From NCBI GenBank assembly GCA_022264855.1, contig JABYQU010000029.1:310001-374000 (forward strand): a stretch of DNA of 64,000 nucleotides, in the 5' to 3' direction. The notes beneath the pieces were generated by a model. It was not told the DNA's origin, made no database searches, and worked only from the letters and a program-made list of their open reading frames with translations. The translations under genes and the position numbers were made by a program. This document shows, piece by piece, positions 1 through 11,450 of the stretch (position 1 is the stretch's first letter; every line of letters starts with the position of its first letter). The DNA comes from Lenzites betulinus. Taxonomy: Eukaryota; Basidiomycota; Agaricomycetes; Polyporales; Polyporaceae.

Positions 1-1416
1 AAGGGATATTTGTCAGCCTGTCTGGTATATCGTGAGCGCGAAGATACGGACCTATTATTACATACGGTACAGCTAGATGGAAACGGGATGTTAGTATATG
101 GACATGGCGCAGAAGCTGCGTGGAGGTTGCATACGTTACAAAGGTCTATATCGGTAACAGTGGTCAGCAGTCTGTTCGGCAAAAGAGAGCAGGAATGTGC
201 GCGTACAGTCATCGGTTCATCAGCACTGCGGGTTTGCGCTTGGCGGTAGCGGCATTTCCGCTGCAGGAAGACTCAGCGTCAAGGGTGGGGCTGCATTATC
301 AATGTGCGTACCTGCTTGCAGCGCGAGCATTGGAATGCATCAGTCTCCGCCTGCGATTCCTCTGCACCCAGCGTCTTGAACAAGTTTTCTTGAGCAATCT
401 TGAGATCTGCTGCCTTCCGCTCTTCCGAAGCCATATCCTATTACACGACGGTTTAGATGTTTGTGCGTGCGTTATATACCGAGCGTAGATTCGACGCACC
501 TGGCTCGACATTCTGCAGAATTTGGCGACAGAGAGGTCGCCGGAGACGACGCTCTCACGAAGACCCGGGTTGTTCTTGTCTTTGAGGTTGACGAATAGGG
601 ACCGGATCTTCGCCTTGTACGCAGGGGTGGTACCGCCGTTGTCATTCAGCACCGTCTTCTCGATCTCCTTCGCACGCGTCAAGATTTGCTCGCTCGCTAC
701 ACAACAGGGCGTCAACTCTGGCCCTTCAACGGAACCCGACAACTGGGACGTACGCGCTCCAGAGTCGAAGACAAGCGCATCATATATGAGCTCTGCACAC
801 TTGTCACGGGTCTTGTCGCCTGTGTACTCGACCTTCACACCGTCACTCTTCGCGGAACGAGTCTCATTGAGCTTAGAGCCAGAAGTGCCTGCGGTGGGTG
901 TTACAGGTGTGGACGAAGTGGCGACGCTCGAGCTTGCAGCACTAGCGGATTTCTTGGCAGCTACAAGGGATGTCAGGAGGCTACCGAGGAACGCGATCAT
1001 ACTGGAAACGCACCTGAAGGTTTACTCGATGCTGACTTCGCGCTACCACCCGCCGCGTGCTTTTCACGCTCAACCTCCGTCTTCCATTTCCTGACTATCT
1101 CTTTCGCGAGGTCGGCCACCGGCTTGGATGCATGCTGTCTGAGCTTTCCGACCGCTAGACCCGCTTTGCTCTCCTACGGACCAGCGCGCCGTGAGTACGC
1201 CATCCTGCGCTGTCTGCCAGGCAAGCATACCCTGAGAATGGACTCGGTGATCTTGGGCTGTCCCTTGAGCGTCCTGAGGATAGCTACGATCTCCTGCGCG
1301 TCAAAACGTCAGAAAACACAACTGAACGGGGAGGCCATAGGGAAATCGCTACGTACCTCGTCGGTCGACGCGGTATTCAAAGACTTCACGAGCGGCTTCA
1401 ACTCCGCGGCAGACAT
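1..1416 (-). CDS. dst1: Transcription elongation factor TFIIS, 3' end cut by window edge
   Basis: TFIIS rescues backtracked RNA polymerase II by stimulating cleavage of the nascent RNA. The ATG at 1416 opens an LW-type N-terminal domain (MSAAELKPLVKSLNTASTDE, then EIVAILRTLKGQPKITESIL and GLAVGKLRQHASKPVADLAK). A Ser/Ala-rich linker and the central polymerase-binding domain follow (RDKCAELIYDAL, AKIRSLFVNLKDKNNPGLRE). Next are DMASEERKAADLKIAQENLF and the first half of the C-terminal zinc ribbon (FQCSRCKQ, RKCRYRQAQTRSADEPMTTF, VTCTVCNNR). The final exon, expected to start near the conserved RWKF, lies beyond base 1. At least six short GT-AG introns are visible; one has a TACTAAC branch site near base 100. 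The acidic D-E pair of the ribbon is present in SADEP. Family assignment is secure; only the last residues are missing. Confidence 0.93.
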
Positions 1417-1795
1417 GTTCGCTGCTCTCTTTTTCGTCCGCTTACGCTACTTCTCACAGCAAACTGGAGTTCAACGAAGGGAACTTGAAGGGAACAGTAG
1501 CGAACGCAGCGTCGCTAACATGCAAGTTCAGCGCAAAGGAGCCTGAGGGCCTCGCGACACTGTGAGCGTCAAGTAGGCGCCCGCGTGCACACGACACAAA
1601 GGCTGCTGACAAAGCAAATTTGGGCAAACAGCGCGCTCGAGCGCGCAGAGCTCGCTGCCGCCACCGCCGTCTCGCTCAACGTCAACGCTCACGGGCTTCT
1701 GCTTCGACACTCTGCTTCAGTCTACAAGCGCGGGAGATAGACTTGCATCTTGCCCTGTAGTTGTGATCTAACTTGGAGGCTACTTGGACCCGAAA
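1417..1795. promoter_or_regulatory. Divergent promoter region, TFIIS / PRP46
   Basis: This 379 bp segment separates two divergently transcribed housekeeping genes, so both promoters must lie here. I see no clear TATA box and no reading frame that resembles a gene. Confidence 0.5.
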
Positions 1796-3369
1796 ATGAC
1801 TTCGTCACTACCACCTCTCAACCCCTTGCTTCAACAATGCGGGAAGCGTACCCGGGACATCTTCGCGTATGGTTTGGATGAGAGTCTGAAGGATGATGAA
1901 AAGAGGTGCGCGTCATGCCTCATGCTCGTGATGCGACTGTGCTGACTTTGAACAGCGCAAGGATACGTTTGTCGGTGAAAATGAACGACGAGTACAAGGA
2001 AGTGAGAGAGCTTCCTGGGCCTCTGCTCGCTCAGCAAGGGCCGGTAGGGCCTGCGCGTCCGGGCCAGCAACGCAAAGCAATCACCGCAGGACGTGCGTGA
2101 AATCCACCATCGAATGCTCGACCTACTAACTGTCGTGTATAGCGAGTTCAGCACCTTCGGAGACCAGTCTTATGATCGCGCAAATTGACAACACCCCCAC
2201 CTACCAACCCTCTACCTTTGCCTCTTCCAGTAACCTCAAGACTGCACTGCAGCTGCACAAAACAACACGGACAATCAAGCCGACGTATCACCCTCCATGG
2301 AAGCTTGTTCGCGTCATCTCTGGGCATTTGGGCTGGGTACGGAGTGTCGCGGTGGAGCCAGGAAACCAGTGGTTCGCGACAGGAGCAGGAGATCGTGTCA
2401 TCAAAATCTGGGATTTGGCGTCGGGCGAGCTCAAACTGTCACTAACCGGTCATATTTCGACCGTGCGCGGCTTGGCAGTATCCGCCCGGCACCCATATTT
2501 GTTTTCGTGTGGAGAGGACAAGGTTAGTTCACTCAACCCGAGGTTCCCTTCGTGTTGTTGACACTCTTGTTGGCAGATGGTGAAGTGCTGGGACCTCGAA
2601 GCCAACAAGGTCATCCGACACTACCACGGTCACTTGTCCGGTGTATACGCGATGAGCCTGCATCCTACCCTCGACGTCTTGGTGACGTCTGGACGCGACG
2701 CATCTGCGCGTGTCTGGGATATGCGGACGAAGGCACAAATACACGTTCTCGCGGGGCATACAGCGACAGTTGCGGACGTCAAGTGCCAGGAATCCGACCC
2801 CCAGGTCATCACGGGCAGTATGGATTCGACTGTGCGGCTGTGGGACCTCGCCGCGGGCAAGACGATGGTCACGCTCACACACCACAAGAAGTCAGTGCGC
2901 GCGCTGGCGATCCACCCAACCGAATACTCGTTCGCGTCCGCTTCTGCCGGCGGGAATAACATCAAGAAGTGGAAATGTCCCGAAGGCACCTTCGTCTTCA
3001 ACTTCGGCGGACACAATGCGATCATCAACACGCTCTCTGTCAACTCGGAGGGCGTGTTCTTCTCAGGCGGTGAGTTCGACGTCGTAGCATGGGCGTTATC
3101 GGCACCTGCTGACATCAGAATGTAGGCGACAATGGCACGCTCACGCTCTGGGACTACAACACTGGGACGGCGTTCCAGAACATGGACGATATACCCCAGC
3201 CGGGCTCCCTTGAGGCAGAGGCGGGTGTGTTCTGCTCAACGTTCGATATGACCGGCACCCGGTTGATCACTGGTGGGGCGGACAAAACCATCAAGGTGGG
3301 TCGTTAGTGCATTACTGGCTGGTCGATGGAGCTAACCATTGTGTGTAGGTCTATGCGGAGCAAGCATAG
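1796..3369 (+). CDS. prp46: Pre-mRNA splicing factor, WD40 protein PRP46/PLRG1
   Basis: This is a component of the Prp19/NineTeen complex needed for spliceosome activation; it acts in the nucleus. The start [20 protein letters not shown] at 1796 is followed by a short N-terminal region ([15 protein letters not shown]). The family signature [19 protein letters not shown] then opens a seven-bladed WD40 propeller. Repeats with GH...WD spacing are visible, such as [56 protein letters not shown] and [12 protein letters not shown]. The protein ends in ADKTIKVYAEQA. Introns interrupt it near 1915, 2100, 2520, 3070 and 3300, and the last exon codes for only six residues. Length and order match PLRG1/Prp46 homologues, and nothing appears damaged. 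Confidence 0.95.
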
Positions 3370-3811
3370 TAGTGCCTCTTTGCTTGTATTGTATACTATG
3401 CTGTATCGCCTGTATCTTACGCCCTTCTTACTGTTTCATGCGTGGGTGGGAGTCGCTGTCCTCTTACGGTAGAAGGTTCGGAAGCAGCTGAGCCGCTCAA
3501 GACAGAGTGAACGCTCAAATCAAAACAGCCGCCAACTGACAACATACAATGGATGTCCATACGTCACAGATCAGCACCTACTCGACGTCCCAATCCGCGT
3601 GCTGATATTCTTGATCAACAAACGTGTTGCACGGCTTCATGGTTGCGTATACATACGGATGTCGAGCCTACACTGAGAGCCCAAGATATCAGACAATCTA
3701 ATATGTACATGTACCACACTCCGGGACTGAGATCTAACATCTCCGGGTATACCGACGACGATCACTTCGTCTTGTCGGCCCACCTAAGACACCCCAGTCA
3801 GCACACACCCA
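3370..3811. other. Convergent intergenic region
   Basis: This lies between the 3' ends of PRP46 and the carrier gene. It should contain both polyadenylation regions. No gene or repeat was recognised. Confidence 0.4.
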
Positions 3812-5002
3812 TCACGCCCAAACGAAGGAAAACACGCACAGATCCATAAACAGCTTCCACAGCACCGAGAACATGATGCCCTGCAGCCCGTTCGCCAGAA
3901 TCCTCGTCTTCAGCCCGCGCCCGAAGAGCCCTTTGATGCCGTCCGTCGCGATGACCGCCTCCGCCGCGGCGAAGTACCCTATGCGCGTCTCGTTCACCTG
4001 GCGGTACGTCTTCACCACGCGCAGCGAGTTCGAGATCGTGTCCGACACGACCGACGCGCTGAACCCGATGAACGCCTGCCGCAGTAGCTTCGTGCCGAGC
4101 CCCGTGGGCGGCGGCAGCGCCTTGGACAGGAAGTTGTACGTCGCGAACCACGGGTAGTGCCCGACGAACGTCGCGGCCGCCGTCGCGAGCGCGCCGTACC
4201 ACAGCGTGCCCACGCCGTAGCGCTTAATCTGTACGATGCGCGTTAGACAGCGTGCAAGCTTGGCAAATGGGGACAGGACGTACCCTTGCGCGGAGGATCG
4301 CCATGCCGGACCGGCCCTGCGTCTGCATCGTCGTCTTCACGGTGTCGACCGGGGTCAGGATCATCCGGAACGCCGCGGCCGCGAGGGACGCGAATATCGT
4401 CTGGACGAGCGCGGGGAGGCTCTTCAGGAACCCGTTCGACTGTAGCAGCGCGAGGATGCCCGCGTTCGCAGCGGTGTCGCCGAAGCGCGCGACGGGGCCC
4501 TGGACGAGCGCCGCGGTGAGGCCCTGGTAGTAGCGCGTCCAGCCGCCGTCGGCGTAGAGCGTCTTGACGGCTTGCGTGGTCGTTGTGCCATAGCGGTACT
4601 GGTAGTTCATGACGGTGCGCAGGGGCATGAGGGTGAGGACTTGCAGGACCATCGCTGCAGCACCGCTCAGACCGCCGCCGAGTGCGCTCTTGAGGGCCTT
4701 ACCCAGGTCAAACTACGCGATAGAGGAGTGAGTACCATGGCCCGTCTTGGAGAGCCGCTATGCGCACTCACTTCAACATCGTCCGCGTCGATGAACGCCT
4801 TGATAAACAACCCCAAGAGAACGGCACCGATGAGAGCGAACACTGTGTACCACCCTATCGTCCACCAGCTGCGTTTCTTCTCGGGCGGCGCAGAGGCCTC
4901 ACCTGCTTCCGCCTGGGCTTCACGGTTGAGTAGAGGTTCGCGTTCGTCCGCGGACGCGCTAGGTATGCTCAGCGGCTTGTTAGGGGGGCTGCTGTCCGCC
5001 AT
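3812..5002 (-). CDS. Mitochondrial carrier family protein with N-terminal extension
   Basis: This is a solute carrier of the mitochondrial carrier (SLC25) type; the substrate cannot be told from sequence. After the first intron the protein runs FDLGKALKSALGGGLSGAAA. It contains three degenerate carrier repeats with signatures PLRTVMNYQY, PVDTVKTTMQTQ and DTISNSLRVVKTYRQ, each preceding amphipathic helices. Unusually, about 75 residues precede the first repeat: a polar part with a dileucine-like EREPLLNRE, then a hydrophobic helix (TIGWYTVFALIGAVLLGLFI). I chose the ATG at 5002 (MADSSPPNK); an in-frame ATG at 5071 would add 23 residues. Two introns are supported, about 4771-4710 and about 4290-4235. 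The final residues are LWKLFMDLCVFSFVWA. The extra helix could mean a non-mitochondrial membrane location. Confidence 0.85.
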
Positions 5003-5496
5003 GCTGGGGTGGTGGTCGTGTACAACGGCTGTGAGAGCGGCTGCTCGCTGACTGAGCGGCGCGTATGGCATTCTTATCTTGTCGAGTTCATAAACTTTGT
5101 ATCTAATCTAATCTTAATGAACAGGCTAAGAATATTAGCCTAATCAGTAATCTCACTGACGGGCAATGGTAAGAACACCAACAACCTATCTCCCTCTCTA
5201 TTTCCCCCACTGAGCCCATGCCCAGATGCATGAGGGTCGCCATCGAGGCAGTTCAGCTCTTTCTAGTGTGTCGTTCGTAGTCTATGATTGACCCAATTTA
5301 TAACCCTCTACTGGCAGTCGTGCATCAAAAAGTACAATCGATGCAATTGTTCTCCGAGTCGTCTCGGCTTCTAACATATTACCGCTTGGACGTCACTTCG
5401 CTTGTGTACCGAAGATTTAGGAGGCTCGTGAAATCTAACGCATCGTCGACTCGCATGTTTTATACTGATTATGTACAGGTGTACAGAAATAGCGTT
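5003..5496. other. Intergenic region
   Basis: About 490 bp hold the 5' region of the carrier gene and the 3' region of the first lectin gene. A small AT-rich hairpin (aggctaag, aatat, tagcct) sits near 5125. No gene was recognised. Confidence 0.4.
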
Positions 5497-6149
5497 TCAA
5501 GCTGACGACAAGCAGAGCAAACTGCTCACCCATCCGACTGTTCCGACATGCGGTTCTTCCGTAGTGCCATAAAGGTAGCGTCCAGTGAATCCACCCGGCA
5601 TAATTTCAGGCCAGTCGCTATTCTTCGGCTGTGCCAGGAACTTTATGCCAACGGTATCCAGTGCTAAATGACCACAGTCGCTCAACGCAACGAAGCAGCC
5701 TTTCCCGGGGAGGGACAATCTGAGAAGGTACGTGAAATCGCTTATGAGTTTCGTGCGAACACAAACTAGATGGACCGCTACCTCATAGACGACGTATCTG
5801 GACTGTCTTCCGTCAGCATCCACATCGTTTCGGAGGCCGTCATGACGACCCTGGTTCCAATGGTCTTGTCCTCTACGCCTAGGAAGAGGCCCGTTACGAC
5901 ATCTTGCAGTTTCCACCCAGGGCCCATTCGTGAGAACTACCACTCCACGATGAGTGTCCGACCAAAACCATCATCGTCGCTAGTACGTACCTTCCAACCA
6001 GGCTTCTCATGGACTTGAGATTCTACCATCAATATCGACCCTTGCGCTGAAGGGGATAGTACTGCATAGCTATGCGAGTCTCGCAAAGTATAAAGTGCTC
6101 CCTCTTCCACGCCGTAGCATCTTTTTCGATCTTCGCTAGCAAACGCCAT
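5497..6149 (-). CDS. Divergent ricin-B-type beta-trefoil lectin-like protein
   Basis: This is a small single-domain protein related to fungal ricin-B-type lectins (the CNL/CCL2 group), which bind glycans. Only the lectin fold is present, with no catalytic toxin chain. It starts at ATG 6149. The first lobe reads GALYTLRDSHSYAVLSPS and aligns with the corresponding part of the neighbour at 6726-7387. The second lobe reads PGWKLQDVVTGLFLGVEDKT and matches the neighbour's GWTLRSVATGLFLSVDG. The third lobe (LSLPGKGCFVALSDCGHLAL) has lost most QxW-like residues. Two introns join the lobes: K|FSRMGPGW after a donor near 5990, and MR|LSLPG. Loss of the consensus Asp/Gln positions suggests altered or lost sugar binding. 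It could be a decaying duplicate. Confidence 0.6.
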
Positions 6150-6725
6150 TGCGGAGTGGTTGCTGAGTCGTAATGGTGGAACGCTGCAAGAGTACGAAGA
6201 GGGCGACCGAACCTACAGCCCCGCGAGAGAGCCAACAATATGTAGTCCGCGAGGTACCTCTTACCTTCCCTAATCCCCTTACATCCCTAGCTTCTACTGG
6301 TTCTTTGCAAGCTTTATCTCCGCCAAGGTTGTGAGGCCAGCAGGTAAGCCCTCCCTACCATAAGCCGACAGCGTTCTTGATGGAATCTCATCTAATATTC
6401 CCATAGCTATATCAAGTTGACACCCAAGGTACGAGGATCACTTCTCTACTCGTTTGTACAGACGTAGATGCAGAGTTCATGCGATCTCTGACACCAACGC
6501 TTCAACTTGGCAATGTCCACCCCACCACCACTGGCGCACTATGTTGAAAGCACAGGAATACATTGCACCGTAACACTATAGTCCATGGAACCAACATATA
6601 CGACAGACAAACCCGAAACACATCGTAAACCGGTGAAGTGTCCAATCGTGATACTGTATACTAACGGCTTTACATGCCACATGGATAGCTGTCAGACGCC
6701 AGCGGGAAGGAATTCAACTTCTCCT

Positions 6726-7387
6726 TCATGCTAGGAAGAGGGAGATTCTCATTAATATCCACCGCAGACATGAGTCGAGAGATCCTCACCCTTCTCTAGA
6801 CGCCACTGCTGCGCCTCACCTCCCTCGCGCATATCTCCGAGCTTCAGGCTTCCACCGCTGCTGCTCAACTGCACGCACAATGGAGACCCGGAGACGGCCA
6901 ACCTATAGTGTGGAGGTTAATTAGCCTGGATGTTCTCGCCGAGAACCATTGGCATACCGGATTGCAGACGGCTCGCGCGCTGGCTGCACGTCCCACGTCG
7001 TCTCTTCGCGCGTGGCTACAACAGACGCGTTGGGCCGAGCCGCGCCGTCTACGCTCAGGAAAAGGCCAGTTGCGACGCTTCTCAGCGTCCAGCCGTTTCC
7101 GGTGCGCTCGGCAACCCACTAAAAGGAATGAATATCGGTAAGTGAGCTTTAGGGGCATAAACACAGGTCGCTTCTCGATCCGTTTCCCTAGGCAGGCAAA
7201 CGAATCCAGACGCAGCAGTAAGGTAAAGCCGTACCTTCTGGTTGTCGCTCGCGTCCCAAGCGGCTGTCCGGACGGATGACCAGTCCTTCATCGAAAGGTC
7301 GAGCACGGCGCGCGTCCGTGCGTGCACGAGCCTGTACGTGTGGCCAGACTGAAGCCCGTCCGAGGTCTTCTGGTTGTTTGCGTGCAT
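6726..7387 (-). CDS. Ricin-B-type (beta-trefoil) lectin
   Basis: This is a cytosolic-type fungal lectin of about 140 residues with no signal peptide. It begins MHANNQKTSDGLQSGHTYRL at 7387. The three lobes are SGHTYRLVHARTRAVLDLS, GWTLRSVATGLFLSVDGAAR and LAVSGSPLCVQLSSSGGSLK, ending QQWRLEK with the family's terminal QxW. Introns fall after DNQK (donor GTACGG) and after SAIR (donor GTATGC), the same places as in the paralogue at 10.9-11.4 kb. A last possible donor after LEK splices to an immediate stop (end 6726); reading through instead ends at 6752. Family members bind fucosylated or GalNAc-containing glycans and are thought to deter fungivores. Specificity here is unknown. Confidence 0.8.
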
Positions 7388-10300
7388 TGTGCTTGGTGGG
7401 TGATTCTGTGAACTGGGGTGTAGGTGGTAAACTCGGTTCTGGCTGCGGGTCTGGCTCGTCGAATGTCTACGCTGAACGAAGATGGAGGCGACGACGGTTT
7501 CGCTGTGATGCTGGATGCCGGTGGAGGACTGTTACGACCTGGATGGCCTTATATATCTCCTGCTCTCCCCTGTCCTGCGACTCCAAACGCACCAATGACA
7601 CTACGCGTGAACCTGACACTCTGTCTGGACTTGGCCCCTGCCTTCGCGATCGCTCAGGCTAGACTTGAGCGTCCCAGCTGACATCACCCCCACGTATTCC
7701 CGCCTTCGCACCTTCGTACCCTCGTACCCTGCACCGCCCCGGTCCACCGCCTACCCACCGTGCGCACACTACGCCAGCCCGCGCAGAGGCCTGGACCGCG
7801 CCCGCGCCATTTCGGTGCTCGTACGTACAACCCGACCCAACGCCGCGCAGCCCCCGATCGTCCCGCCTAGGCAGGACACCACGCTACTGAATGCGAGAGC
7901 CGCGAGCGAAGGCGTCGCAGGCTGACAACTCCATGGCCATACTTTCATGTTCGCGGTATCTCCTCTCTTCGCACTCGCCTCAGGCGCTGCGTTTGCCCGC
8001 TCGCGCAGGGTTCTCGCCTTCGGGTCTTCTAGCCTCGCAAGCACCCTACCGCGTCTAGATCCACGATTCGCTTCGAAGCCAATAGCACTTCGCCAGCACT
8101 CGCACCGGAGCGCACGGCGCTGCTGCGTGCGTCCATATCGGAATTGAGAGCTGCGACACGGGTGGGGCCTCCACTCACACCGGGACGGCCACCGCGGCTG
8201 GGTGCAACTCTGAATGACTGCAGCACGCCTTCCGAAACGAAACGAGGGTGCAGACGCGCGCCCGATAACGCGGCTCGGAGCGGTAATGCGACACGCTGAA
8301 TCGAGGGTGTGCTCCTGCACGCGCGAGGGCTGATTGTGGCGACGATGGCGGGAGAGGTGGTAGCGACAGCGTGCCCGTTCAGGCTCGCCTTTCCGGCTCG
8401 TGGTGGCAGGTGGACTCCGGCGCGAAGGCGCGGTCGCGGGTGCGCATCCGATTCCGGGTGTGCTGGTAGCGTCGAGGCATGGCCCGGCTGCGCGGGGCGC
8501 AGCCCCGCGAAGCATCGCGCAGAGCAAAGCAGAGATGAGATGCGAGCAGATGCGATGGGACGCCACGCGTGCTTTTGCGCCTCCACGCTTTTTCGTGCCC
8601 TCGAGCTTCGACGCACTTCCGCTCCTCGATCATCGAGCCCGAAGCCGGGGCAGGAACACCAGCCCTGGCGCCGGGGTTTACGACAAGGCGAGAAATCCGC
8701 TTTCACCCCTGGGACAGCTACGCGGAAACGTCACTTCCACGCAGGCAGACTCGAGCTCGCGTACTAGCGCAGACCCCCGGAGCGCCGGTGAGACGTAGTT
8801 TTTCCGTCGGAGAGTTCAGAGTCTCACAGTATGAAACTACGTACGCCGCTTCGCGAAGCGTGTCGAGGCAGGCCCACGTTCGACGGTGAGATCCATAGGC
8901 AGCACTCATCTGACTCCGGCAGGCGTGCTCGTGCGCTGCGTCACGATCGACTGGCAAGGCACGACAGGGGCCCTCGTCTGCGTGCGTGTGATGCCGCGGA
9001 CGCGACATTGCGCAGGGCGCCCCGGCGTGCCTTGCGATTGGACATGGGGCCTTATCATCGCGGGCTTCGTGGCGGTCTCGTGTATCACGAGAAGTGCAAG
9101 CTCCGTTTGCACGCCAAGCGTGGCGTGTTCTTTCCTTGGTCGAGCGGGGCTCGATGTCCTCTCTGCCGCAACGTCTGTGACGGCATCGAGCTCCGTGCGA
9201 CGGCGCGGACTGCAATCTGGGCTTCAGACCACAAGCAGCGGCGAAGGCGAAGGCGCAGGGGAAGGCGCGGAGATTTAGTCAAGTAGCAGCAAGAATGGTG
9301 CGCGTATGCCGCGCGTGTATGACGCGACCTAGACGCGGGAGAATGGCGAGAGGGCCTGGATTGCAACTGTGAACATACAGCTTAGCGGGGAAGGCTGTCG
9401 CCGGCGGCAGTATCTGGACCGCGTAATTGATTAGTATGTTTGAGGACGGCGCGTTCGAGGCGCCATAGAAGCATGCCGCCGCATTGACGGGTGTGATTCG
9501 CTGCAAGAGAAAAACACTCGTCATTGGCAGCGGTACTGACACCGTACTAGCCGACACTGACCGCGCTCACCATGATACGATGCGATATAATCGCACACAC
9601 GCATATCGTCAAGGCCATCGTGGGCGATCGTCCTCGCACAGTTTAGCAGCTGATGCTTATACCGTGTTGCATGACTGCACGAGTCGTGTCGACATCGGAC
9701 CGGCATCTTGGCAATGATCGCCTTCCATCTCAGCAGACTAGTTGCAATACAGCGCATGTTCGGCGGACCCGGATGTGGGCCCGCGGCGGCTGCAGTAGTG
9801 AAGATCTGGGGGTGTCGCTGTCGTGTCCGACGTTTAGGCTTTCGTTCCGTTTTGACTTTTTGAGCCCTCAGGAAGACTTTGCCTGCGATTGGCACAATCA
9901 GATTGGAGCTGGAGGCAATTTCGGAGGGTGCGTGCTGCAACATACCGAAGAGCTACCGGGGAGGTTTGTGTGCCCGCTGTCTTTAACATCGGGCCGTATG
10001 ATTCATGGCGATAGACATATGAGCAACGTATAGCCAGGGATACCTTATATAACATGTGGTTAGTTTTACATGGCCAAGGAATCTGCTTAAAGGTAGTAAT
10101 AAGGCATCGGCGAGACTGAACACGACCTTTTCCATCAGCAACTTGAAATACGTGTGGATCTATACTGCGTTGCATATGAAACTTCAACGATCAGGATTCA
10201 AAACACATACTCGTGACCATGCCCTTGGCATGTAATGACACCATATAAGCTTCTTCCTTGGTCATTCCGGGTAGTGTGTTCGATCTGTTGACCAGAGCGT

Positions 10301-10872
10301 GGAGTGGACGGAGAAACCTTGACGCCTGATATCCTGTCGAGGACTTCTGTTCAATGCTTAGATTTACTCTGTGCGGTAAGTAAGAACGTCGCGTACCAGG
10401 TTAATGAGGGCACTTAGTGAATCCGAGGTAACGGAATATGAGCGTAAAGTGTATCTGGGTGACAATGATGACTCGTCGATTCCTTACCCCGCCGGCTAAT
10501 GCTAATGCATGGGATCGTCACATTCATAGCCCTGCCCCGGCCCTAGTCGGTGCCGGGCCGCGAAAGACAGGTTATATCGGTGCATGTAATATCTGCGTGA
10601 TCATCTCCGACAGAACATTGGTTTGGCTCAGAACAACCTTACGCAGATCCCGGGGCACGATACACGTTTTGACGCGGCCGCCACGGGGTGGTCCCGATAC
10701 CAACGAGCACCCTCGGGATGACGGTGCGAGGGAAAGACTCCGGCAGACAGAACGGTGCGAGGGGTGGAGAGGTCAAGTCCGTGTCATCAGTACGTTACAG
10801 GGTTTGGTGCGTGCGCTACATTGCTCGCGTGGGTCCTCTTCACGCCTTCGCTGCTCACGCGGCTGCCGGCAG
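7388..10872. other. Long intergenic stretch without a convincing gene
   Basis: About 3.5 kb between two lectin genes. Overlapping open frames occur on both strands around 7.8-9.3 kb, but they are rich in Arg, Ala and Pro, lack recognisable domains, and look like frames kept open by GC content. The most protein-like are a minus-strand frame at 9279-9557 (hydrophobic ILINYAVQILPPATAFPAKL) and a plus-strand frame at 8886-9278 with one hydrophobic helix (WGLIIAGFVAVSCI). Neither has a family or a consistent splice partner. Confidence 0.4.
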
Positions 10873-11450
10873 TCAACACATGTGCACTTCGCTGAATGCT
10901 GAAGCACAGATGACTCACCTTCCTCGAACCTCCATGTCTGGTTGGCGCCACCCTCCCACTTCTCCCAGAGCGTCACGGGAGTGCCGGGGTTGGGGTTACC
11001 GTGGTCGCTCAGGTCTAGACTGTAGTTCGTGCCCTCCAGCAGCAGCCTGCAAACTCGCCGTCAGTGATTTAGGCTGTACACGTATCAATGTGGGCTGCAT
11101 ACACAAAAGTTGAGGGGTCCTTGTCGTCTGGCCGGATGTGCCAGCTTGCCGGGTTCTGAGAGGCGATGATGGGCGTGAAGTTCTTCTGCTCGCCGTCATA
11201 ACCGAGGTACAACCCGGTCGCCGCGTTCTTCAACACGTAGCTGTCCCCACGCTGCTCAAGCTGCCACTGCACAACCTGTCAGATGTCGGAGTACCGCCAG
11301 CGATCTTTGGGAAAATCGTACCTTCTGGTTGTCGCCCCCGTGCCATTGGTATCCGGTAATGGGAGAATGGTCTTGGCCCCCAGAGAGGTCAAGAACAGTG
11401 CCGCCCTTGGCGTTTATGATCTTGTAGGTCTTTCCGTCCGCGAGAGACAT
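10873..11450 (-). CDS. Ricin-B-type (beta-trefoil) lectin, well conserved copy
   Basis: This is the best preserved member of the local lectin group, closest to the Clitocybe nebularis lectin / CCL2 family. Start MSLADGKTYKIINAKGGTVL at 11450 is followed by DLSGG...GYQWHGGDNQK. The second lobe is SYVLKNAATGLYLGYDG and the third is NYSLDLSDHGNPNPGTPVTL, ending WEKWEGG.NQTWRFEEG. The strings DLSDHGN and PGTPVTLW are family hallmarks. Introns lie after DNQK, after the DPSTFV region and probably after FEEG (GTGAGT donor near 10913), so the C-terminus given here (10873) is approximate. No secretion signal is seen. The role is likely glycan binding in defence against animals that eat the fungus, by family analogy. 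Confidence 0.85.

Noticed and set aside
7769..8889. Frames of up to 265 codons on both strands
   Set aside because: Composition is dominated by Arg, Ala and Pro, frames overlap on all strands, and no family or splice structure was found.
5497..11450. Possible ricin-like toxin genes
   Set aside because: Only the beta-trefoil lectin fold is present. No ribosome-inactivating or other catalytic chain is encoded nearby.
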